NCBI GenBank assembly: GCA_902478715.1
Contig: CABSMC010000040.1
Span: forward strand, 1-22,178
Reading direction: 5' to 3'
DNA length: 22,178 bases
Source of the DNA: an uncultured Adlercreutzia sp.
GTDB taxonomy: Bacteria > Actinomycetota > Coriobacteriia > Coriobacteriales > Eggerthellaceae
Of this stretch, positions 1 through 5,503 are shown in pieces. The translations under genes were made by a program, and so were the position numbers. The notes beneath the pieces are model-generated. The model made no database searches. It saw only the letters and a program-made list of their open reading frames with translations, and had not been told where the DNA came from. Each line of letters begins with the position of its first letter. Position 1 is the stretch's first letter.

Positions 1-1
1 C

Positions 2-1042
2 TACGGCTCGGCCTGGCTCGACCTGCCGAACCTGGCGGCCGCCATCACCGAAACTGACATCGACACGCGCTTCGCGAACCTCATCTCCGACGACACGCAC
101 CCGCACACGCTCGTGGCCAACGGGCACCTCGACTACATCCTGCGCAAGGCCGTGGAATGCGGCATCGACGTGGTGCGCGCCATCCAGATGATGACCATCA
201 ACACCGCCACCTGCTTCCGCATGGACAACGAGCTGGGCTCCATCACCCCGGGCAAGTGCGCCGACATCGTGTTTTTGGACAACCTGGAGGATTTGAACGT
301 CACCCGCGTGCTCATCGACGGCGAGATCGTGGCCGAAAACGGCGCGTGCACCTTCCCGCTTGTGCCCTTCGAGTACCCGGCCTGGGTGACCCATTCCATG
401 CATTTGGGGCGCGCCATCGCGCCCGAGACGTTCCGCGTGGAAGCGCCTACCGACGCCGCCGAGGGTGACGCGGTATGCGTGCGCGTCATCGAAGTGCTGC
501 CCGGATCGGTGCCCGACCGCGAGGTTCGCGCCGCGCTCACCGTGACGGACGGCGCCTTGGAAAGCGACCTTGACCAGGACGTTCTGAAGACCTTCGTCTT
601 CGAGCGCCATCACGAGACCGGCACCTTCGGCGTCGGCTTCACCAAGGGCTTCGGCATCAAGCGCGGCGCCATGGCCTCCACCGTGGCCCACGACGCCCAC
701 AACCTGCTCGTGGTGGGCACCAACGATGCGGACATGGCGCTGGCGGCCAACACGCTCGCCGAGGTGGGCGGCGGCATGGTCGTCGTGGCCGACGGCGAGG
801 TGCTCGGCCTCGTGGAGCTGCCCATCGCCGGCCTCATGAACGACCTGGACGCCCCCGCCATGAGCGAGAAGGTGCATCATCTGGAAAAGACCTGGGCCGA
901 GATCGGCTGCACCATGCCCTCCCCCTTCATGACCATGGCGCTCATTCCGCTCGCCTGCCTGCCGGAACTGCGCCTCACGAACCGGGGGCTCGTGGACTGC
1001 ACCACCTTCCAATTCGTCGATTTGGTGGTGGATGAAGGCTAA
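2..1042 (+). CDS. ade: Adenine deaminase, 5'-truncated by the window edge
   Basis: Adenine deaminase converts adenine to hypoxanthine and ammonia in purine salvage, in the cytoplasm, with a dinuclear metal centre of the amidohydrolase fold. The open frame runs in from the window edge; 346 residues are visible of a family length near 570-600, so the N-terminal metal-binding HxH part lies outside. Visible marks are the SDDTHPHTL segment near the start of the fragment, with a conserved metal-site Asp, then GHLDYILRKAVE and the amidohydrolase tail motif GSITPGKCADIVFLDNLED. The C-terminal part with FTKGFGIKRGAMAST and the MSEK region is typical of this enzyme rather than of adenosine deaminase. 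It ends 27 bases before a strong hairpin and converges on dtd. The GTG at 113 is internal, not the start. Confidence 0.93.
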   Translation, partial: YGSAWLDLPNLAAAITETDIDTRFANLISDDTHPHTLVANGHLDYILRKAVECGIDVVRAIQMMTINTATCFRMDNELGSITPGKCADIVFLDNLEDLNVTRVLIDGEIVAENGACTFPLVPFEYPAWVTHSMHLGRAIAPETFRVEAPTDAAEGDAVCVRVIEVLPGSVPDREVRAALTVTDGALESDLDQDVLKTFVFERHHETGTFGVGFTKGFGIKRGAMASTVAHDAHNLLVVGTNDADMALAANTLAEVGGGMVVVADGEVLGLVELPIAGLMNDLDAPAMSEKVHHLEKTWAEIGCTMPSPFMTMALIPLACLPELRLTNRGLVDCTTFQFVDLVVDEG

Positions 1043-1068
1043 CCGCGCAACGCGCCATTACCCCACGC

Positions 1069-1106
1069 AACGGGGGCGGCTCCTCTTGGTCGGAGCCGCC
1101 CCCGTT
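1069..1106. terminator. Bidirectional hairpin between ade and dtd
   Basis: A perfect 15-bp inverted repeat (1069-1083 AACGGGGGCGGCTCC, and 1092-1106) encloses an 8-base loop. It lies between two convergent genes, and its right arm overlaps the TAA stop of dtd. There is no long T-run on either strand, so the call rests on stem strength and position. Confidence 0.8.
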
Positions 1107-1551
1107 AAAGCGCATCCGTATCCAGCACCACCGTGAAGGGCCCGTGGTTCACAAGCGACACGTCCATCATGGCCCCGAACTCGCCCGTCGCCACCGTAAA
1201 GCCGTCGTTACGGGCCAGATCGGCAAAGTGCTCGTACAGCCGCCGGGCAATGGCCGGGTCGGCCGCGTCCGTGAACGAGGGGCGATTCCCCTTGCGGCAA
1301 TTCGCGTACAGCGTGAACTGGCTCACCACGAGCACTTCCCCACCCACATCGGCCAGGCTTAGGTTCGTCTTTCCCTGGGCATCTTCGAAAACGCGCAGCT
1401 TGGCAATCTTGCGCCACAGCCGCTCCGCCTCGTCCTCGGTGTCCCCATGGCCCACGCCCAGAAGGATGACGTACCCCTTCCTAATGGCACCGACCGCGCG
1501 CCCCTCCACCGTCACCGACGCCTCGCTCACGCACTGCACTACCGCCCGCAT
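1105..1551 (-). CDS. dtd: D-aminoacyl-tRNA deacylase
   Basis: Dtd hydrolyses D-amino acids mischarged on tRNA, and also Gly-tRNA(Ala), in the cytoplasm as a homodimer. The 148-residue product has the family length. It begins MRAVVQCVSEASVTVEG and carries the two active-site signatures: SQFTLYA, with the conserved Thr nucleophile region, and NHGPFT near the C-terminus, the cross-subunit Gly-cisPro loop (usually NxGPVT). An upstream ATG at 1683 would add 44 residues rich in Arg and Lys that are unlike the family. The ATG at 1551 is preceded by GGGAGGGAAGG about 4-5 bases away, a strong ribosome binding site, so it was chosen. The gene converges on ade and looks monocistronic. Confidence 0.93.
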   Translation of the reverse strand: MRAVVQCVSEASVTVEGRAVGAIRKGYVILLGVGHGDTEDEAERLWRKIAKLRVFEDAQGKTNLSLADVGGEVLVVSQFTLYANCRKGNRPSFTDAADPAIARRLYEHFADLARNDGFTVATGEFGAMMDVSLVNHGPFTVVLDTDAL

Positions 1552-1973
1552 AGACCTTCCCTCCCGCTTCCGAATCTTTCCGCACGCCCAACTCACTCCG
1601 GGCAACTTCGCTCTCATTATTTTGACGGATTTTGCGTTTGTTAGCCATAGAACTCGCTGCTCGGCGCCTCGAGAATCCCTCATTCCTGAATCGCAATCGA
1701 TGAATTATCGTTTTGCGCTTATTTCCGCTAATCCTCACGCCCATTCAGAACCTTTTTCTGCTAACAATCGAAAAATCCACCGAATAATGTGTCTCCGCTT
1801 TTTCCGAGCCTTTTATTCCTTGAGATGTGCATCGGTGAGATAGACAATTGTCGGACGGCATGCGGGGTGGTATGTTCTAACGCGGTAGGTGGTTTCGGCG
1901 AGACGGTAGCGCATCCGCAGAAGCAACGCATGCGCTGCCAACTCGCCGCGATAGCAACAAAAGGAACAATCCC
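1552..1973. other. 422-base spacer between divergent dtd and the C26 hydrolase
   Basis: No gene is supported here; open frames crossing it are low-complexity or extend real genes. It is more AT-rich than its surroundings, especially 1610-1840, and must hold promoters for both neighbours. One weak promoter candidate is listed separately. A 13-base match to the repeat family at 21108-21227 lies at 1765-1777. Confidence 0.5.
1848..1876 (+). promoter_or_regulatory. Candidate sigma70-type promoter for the C26 hydrolase
   Basis: TTGTCG (1848-1853) and TATGTT (1871-1876) are separated by exactly 17 bases; each matches its consensus at 4 of 6 positions. Predicted transcription would begin about 90 bases before the GTG at 1974. 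The match is weak and could be chance. Confidence 0.35.
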
Positions 1974-2915
1974 GTGATCATTGGAATTACGACGACGCTG
2001 AACGAGGCCGATGGCTTTCAGCGCGTGAATGTGGAATACATCAACCGCGTGGCAGCTACCGGGGCCGTGCCCATTCTCCTCACCCCCATCGCCGGGGGCG
2101 CCGAGGCAAACCGAGAGCACGCCCGCCACGTCATCGAGCTGGTGGACGGCCTGCTCATCACCGGAGGCGGCGACGTGCATCCGCGCTACTACGTGCCCGA
2201 CCCGGCCAAGAATCGCGATGCGCTGGGCCTGGATGACCTTGCGGCCATGGGCTGCGGCTCCTCCTCCCACTGCCGCTCCACAGGAGCAAAAGTTCCCTTC
2301 TGCGGCCATTACGTACCCGACCGCACCTTCGAAGAGGCCATGGACGGTACCTCAGCCGTGGAAACGGTAGAGTCTCTGGACGGCCGCGACGTGCTGTCTG
2401 CCACGGGACGCCCGCCCATCCCCTGCCTGGACGGTTTGCTCGCCGTCTGCGAGGATCGCGACGGTTTCGAGCTGGAGCTCGCCCGCCTCGCCCATGAGCG
2501 CAGCCTGCCCACCTTGGGCATTTGCCGCGGCATGCAGGTCATGAACGTGGCTCTCGGCGGCAGCCTCTATCGCGACCTGTACAACTGCGGCGTCACCGAA
2601 AAGCAGCATCGCCAGAACCCGCCCTATTACGGCATATCCCACAAGGTCACCATCGCCAAGGGCAGCTTGCTGGAATCGGTGGTGAGCGCATCGGGGGATT
2701 TCGAGGTGAACTCCATGCACCACCAGGGCGTCGACCATGTGGCCCCCGCCCTGCTTGTCGCCGCCCGCTCCGAGGATCGGGTGGTGGAAGCCGTGGAAGA
2801 TCCCGCGAAGCCCTTCTTCCTGGGCGTTCAGTGGCATCCGGAATACCTCGACCGCCATCACGGCCTGTTCAACGCCTTGGCTGCCGCAGCCCACAGCTCC
2901 AATCGAAACTCGTAA
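1974..2915 (+). CDS. Gamma-glutamyl-gamma-aminobutyrate hydrolase family (peptidase C26, class I glutamine amidotransferase fold)
   Basis: The fold hydrolyses gamma-glutamyl amide bonds; PuuD acts this way on gamma-Glu-GABA in putrescine degradation, but the substrate here is not shown. The 313-residue product has LLITGGGDVHPRYY near residues 60-73, the nucleophile elbow LGICRGMQ with Cys184, the NSMHHQGVD segment near 246-254, and the catalytic GVQWHPE with His288 and Glu290. Relatives are about 240-260 residues. The excess is an insertion of roughly 60 residues between the DVHPRYY motif and the RDGFELELARLA helix, with several cysteines (residues 94, 100, 110, 151, 159). The GTG start follows an AAAAGGAAC ribosome binding site by about 7 bases. 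No polyamine genes lie next to it. Confidence 0.88.
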   Translation: MIIGITTTLNEADGFQRVNVEYINRVAATGAVPILLTPIAGGAEANREHARHVIELVDGLLITGGGDVHPRYYVPDPAKNRDALGLDDLAAMGCGSSSHCRSTGAKVPFCGHYVPDRTFEEAMDGTSAVETVESLDGRDVLSATGRPPIPCLDGLLAVCEDRDGFELELARLAHERSLPTLGICRGMQVMNVALGGSLYRDLYNCGVTEKQHRQNPPYYGISHKVTIAKGSLLESVVSASGDFEVNSMHHQGVDHVAPALLVAARSEDRVVEAVEDPAKPFFLGVQWHPEYLDRHHGLFNALAAAAHSSNRNS

Positions 2916-2944
2916 CCCTCCGCTTGCAAAAACTTTTCTCTTTT

Positions 2945-3106
2945 TGGTCACAAAGTCGAGTTCTGGGTTTCCGGAACACAGATTTGCCCTAAGATTCAGC
3001 ACGTTTAAGTGCTTGAATATTACCGTGATTAACGTTATTCAACTAATCTAAAGACATAGAGAGCCGGATTCGAGCTCAGAAAACCCAGAACTCGATTTTG
3101 TGACCA
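2945..3106. repeat. Inverted-repeat pair, family 1 (26-base arms)
   Basis: The 26-base arm at 2945-2970 contains GGTCACAAAGTCGAGTTCTG. It recurs inverted at 3081-3106 with one mismatch (25/26). Weaker similarity extends outward: TTGCAAA plus a T-rich stretch occurs outside each arm. About 110 bases separate the arms. The pair fills the spacer between the C26 hydrolase and sfsA, and the right arm ends 28 bases before the sfsA start. It could fold as a long RNA stem or be two opposed copies of a small dispersed element. Confidence 0.8.
3013..3042. promoter_or_regulatory. AT-rich dyad TTGAATA-N16-TATTCAA, possible operator
   Basis: Perfect 7-base arms at 3013-3019 and 3036-3042 flank a 16-base AT-rich centre, inside the loop of the larger inverted repeat and about 95 bases before sfsA. 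Its right half, CGTTATTCAA (3033-3042), is identical to 13003-13012 at the palindrome before the LysR gene. A regulator-binding role is inferred. Confidence 0.35.
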
Positions 3107-3134
3107 TTATTTTGAAAATCTTTGCAAAGGTGCC

Positions 3135-3920
3135 ATGAAGCAACGCGATACCAAGCCAGTTCTCTTTCTCCCATTCCCCAAGCCTCTGCGCGAAGGGGTC
3201 ATCCTCGCGCGGCCGAACCGGTTCATCATGGACGTCGGTTTCGGAACCGCCAACGAAAAGGGCGTGCCCGCGGGCATTGTGCGCTGCCACTGCCCGGCGG
3301 TGTCGCGCATCGGTGGCCTGGACTTGGCGGGGCGCCCGTGCCTCGTGTCCGACTCCCGCAACCCCAAACGCAAGATGCCGCTCACGGTGGAGGCCTACTC
3401 GCTGCAGCAACCCGACGACCCCGACAAGCACTGGATCGGCATCAACCAGAACGCGTCGAACCGCTACGTGGAGCACTTCCTGCGCGAGGGCGCTTTCGCG
3501 GCCATAACCGGCCCCGTTCGCACGGTTCGCCGCGAGGTGCCCCTGGGCGACTCGCGCCTCGACTTCCTCGTCAACGACGACTTGTACCTGGAAGTGAAGA
3601 CGCCGCTCGTGCAGATGCAGACGAACATCCCGCCTTATGTGCCTCGCCTACCCGAAGCGCCCTTCAGCTCCACTGAGCGCTCCCTGCGCCATTTGCGCGA
3701 GCTGGCCGCTTCGTTGGCTGACCATGAGCGGGCCGCCGTCCTGTACTGCCTCTACTACGACAACTTCGGCTTCCGCTTCTACCACGGCACCACCTACGAG
3801 GAAGTGCTCGCCACCGTGGACGCCTGCCGCACCGCCGGCGTGGAGCTATGGCAGGCCGATTTCGAAGTGACCCCCGCAGGCGTGGCCCTTAAGCGCTACT
3901 ACGAATTGGAGGATTGGTAG
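3135..3920 (+). CDS. sfsA: SfsA family protein (sugar fermentation stimulation / DNA-RNA nuclease family)
   Basis: SfsA proteins bind nucleic acid through an N-terminal OB-like domain and carry a PD-(D/E)xK nuclease-like core; the E. coli protein was found as a stimulator of maltose gene expression. The 261 residues (E. coli 234) align along their length: PKRKMPLTVEAYSL near 77-90, NQNASNRYVEHFL near 104-116, RLDFLV and LYLEVKTP near 141-157 with Asp143, Glu153 and Lys155 as the nuclease-type triad, SLRHLREL in the middle helix, and a VELWQADFEVTPAGVALKR-type end. The usual HxPNTG segment is replaced by HCPAVSRIGG. ATG 3135 follows AAAGG by 5 bases. The last 22 bases overlap the end of the convergent antiporter gene. 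Confidence 0.85.
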   Translation: MKQRDTKPVLFLPFPKPLREGVILARPNRFIMDVGFGTANEKGVPAGIVRCHCPAVSRIGGLDLAGRPCLVSDSRNPKRKMPLTVEAYSLQQPDDPDKHWIGINQNASNRYVEHFLREGAFAAITGPVRTVRREVPLGDSRLDFLVNDDLYLEVKTPLVQMQTNIPPYVPRLPEAPFSSTERSLRHLRELAASLADHERAAVLYCLYYDNFGFRFYHGTTYEEVLATVDACRTAGVELWQADFEVTPAGVALKRYYELEDW

Positions 3921-5248
3921 GCAGTATGATCGGGCACGTAGCCGCGATCGTCCGGCACGAAGAAAATGAACACAAGCGAGCTTAACAGCAAGAAGAACGG
4001 GTAGAACAGAAACGGCATCACCTGGAAAGCCGATATGTCGAAGCCGAGTTCCGCGCAGGCCGAGAGCGCCACGAGCATTTGCGCGCCATAGGGAATGACG
4101 CCCTGGAACACGCAGGAAAACGTATCCAGAATGGAAGCCGTCTTGCGACGCGAGATGTCGTAGGTTTCAGCCATTTCGTGCGCGATGGGATTCGCCATCA
4201 CGATGGCCACCGTGTTGTTGGCCGTTGCGATGTCCATGGCGCCCACCAGCAAGCCCATGCCCAGCTGACCGCCCTTGCGCCCCTTGAACACGCGTTTAAT
4301 GCCATTGAGCAGCGCCACGAATCCGCCGTTCTCGCGAATGAGCGCGCAGATGGCACTCACGAGCACGGCCACCATCGTGGTCTCGAACATGCCAGCAGCG
4401 CCCGTGCCCATATTGCCGAGCAGGTCGGTGGCAGCAACCGCGCCTTCGGCCACCACGATGATGGAGCCCGACAAAATACCCAGCAGAAGCACAATGAACA
4501 CGTTGATGCCGCAAATGCCACCGACGAGCACGATAAGGTAGGGAATCAGCTCGATCAGGTTGTAGTCGTTTTGCACGGTGCCCGAAATGTCAGAGCCCAG
4601 CGAAAGCGCGAGAATCACCACCAGCGTCGCGATGGCCGCCGGGAGCGCGATCTTGAAGTTCTCGCGGAACTTGTCCTTCATCTGGCAGCCTTGACCCTGG
4701 CAGGCGGCAATGGTGGTGTCGGAGATGAACGACAGATTGTCGCCGAACATGGCGCCTCCCATAACGGAGCCCACGCACAAAGGCAGGCTGAAGCCCGAGG
4801 CGCTCGACACCGCCACGGCGATAGGCGTAATCAGCGTGATCGTGCCCACCGATGTGCCCATGGAGATAGACACGAAACAGCTGACCACGAACAGCACCAC
4901 CACGGAGAATTCCGCCGGGATGATCGACAGCATGAAGTACGCCACCGATTCGGCCGAGTCGCGTCCCACAGTGCCCACGAACACGCCGGCCGCCATGAAG
5001 ATGAGGATCATGGTGACGATGGTCTTGTCCCCGATGCCTCGGCCCATGACGACGAGCTTGTCGTCAAAGGAAAGGTTGCGGTTCTGGAAACATGCCACCA
5101 GAAGAGCCACCAGGAAAATGACCACAATGGGGATGTTGTAGAACCCCATGGAAATGCCCATGCCGTACTCGAACAGGATACCGAGCCCCAGATAAAGCAC
5201 GAGGAATACGCCGATCGGCAGAAGCGCTGCTACATTTCCCTTTTTCAC
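3899..5248 (-). CDS. NhaC family Na+/H+ antiporter
   Basis: A polytopic inner-membrane protein of the NhaC antiporter family, expected to exchange Na+ for H+ or a related cation- or acid-linked substrate. About 11-12 hydrophobic segments are visible. Family marks are SMGTSVGTITLITPIA, the GGAMFGDNLSFISDTTIAA stretch with acidic membrane residues, and ATANNTVAIVMANPIA in the C-terminal half. The start is uncertain: in-frame ATGs at 5386, 5335 and 5305 would add an Arg-rich, non-conserved leader, while GTG 5248 gives MKKGNVAALLPIG immediately before the first membrane segment (449 residues). No choice has a convincing ribosome binding site (GAGAG lies 12 bases before 5248). It converges on and overlaps sfsA, and is divergent from the helicase. 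Confidence 0.85.
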   Translation of the reverse strand: MKKGNVAALLPIGVFLVLYLGLGILFEYGMGISMGFYNIPIVVIFLVALLVACFQNRNLSFDDKLVVMGRGIGDKTIVTMILIFMAAGVFVGTVGRDSAESVAYFMLSIIPAEFSVVVLFVVSCFVSISMGTSVGTITLITPIAVAVSSASGFSLPLCVGSVMGGAMFGDNLSFISDTTIAACQGQGCQMKDKFRENFKIALPAAIATLVVILALSLGSDISGTVQNDYNLIELIPYLIVLVGGICGINVFIVLLLGILSGSIIVVAEGAVAATDLLGNMGTGAAGMFETTMVAVLVSAICALIRENGGFVALLNGIKRVFKGRKGGQLGMGLLVGAMDIATANNTVAIVMANPIAHEMAETYDISRRKTASILDTFSCVFQGVIPYGAQMLVALSACAELGFDISAFQVMPFLFYPFFLLLSSLVFIFFVPDDRGYVPDHTAYQSSNS

Positions 5249-5379
5249 GTTGAACCCCAACTCTCGTTTCAAGCGCCGCCTTGCAGCAACACGGCGACCG
5301 CGCATCGCCACACAGGTAGCGTCTCTTCTCGTCATCGCGCCTGCCACGCACGGCGTTGCATCCGCCTTGCCCTGCACCC

Positions 5380-5409
5380 GCGACAATTCTTTCGATAAGC
5401 GCCTATACT
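5380..5409 (+). promoter_or_regulatory. Candidate upstream promoter for the helicase gene
   Basis: GCGACA (5380-5385) and TATACT (5404-5409) are spaced 18 bases apart, upstream of the helicase and within the divergent spacer. The -10 matches 5 of 6, the -35 4 of 6. It would give a leader of nearly 90 bases. Confidence 0.35.
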
Positions 5410-5438
5410 ACACTAGAAAAACCGCCGCCGATGCGTCA

Positions 5439-5466
5439 TCTTCGATGCGCGGGTCTTACTTATAAT
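5439..5466 (+). promoter_or_regulatory. Candidate promoter with consensus -10, close to the helicase start
   Basis: A perfect TATAAT lies at 5461-5466, with only a poor -35 (TCTTCG, 5439-5444, 16-base spacer). It predicts a leader of about 30 bases before ATG 5504. The perfect -10 in GC-rich DNA is the main support. Confidence 0.45.
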
Positions 5467-5503
5467 AGATGGCGAACGATCGCGCCGTCAGAACGGACAC
5501 CCC

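Noticed and set aside
1481..1744. Small Lys/Arg-rich frame overlapping the dtd start
   Set aside because: It overlaps dtd in another frame and becomes low-complexity Gly/Arg sequence; not supported as a gene.
4079..5398. A 439-codon open frame opposite the antiporter
   Set aside because: His/Asp/Arg-rich composition typical of an antisense frame; the opposite strand encodes a clear membrane protein.
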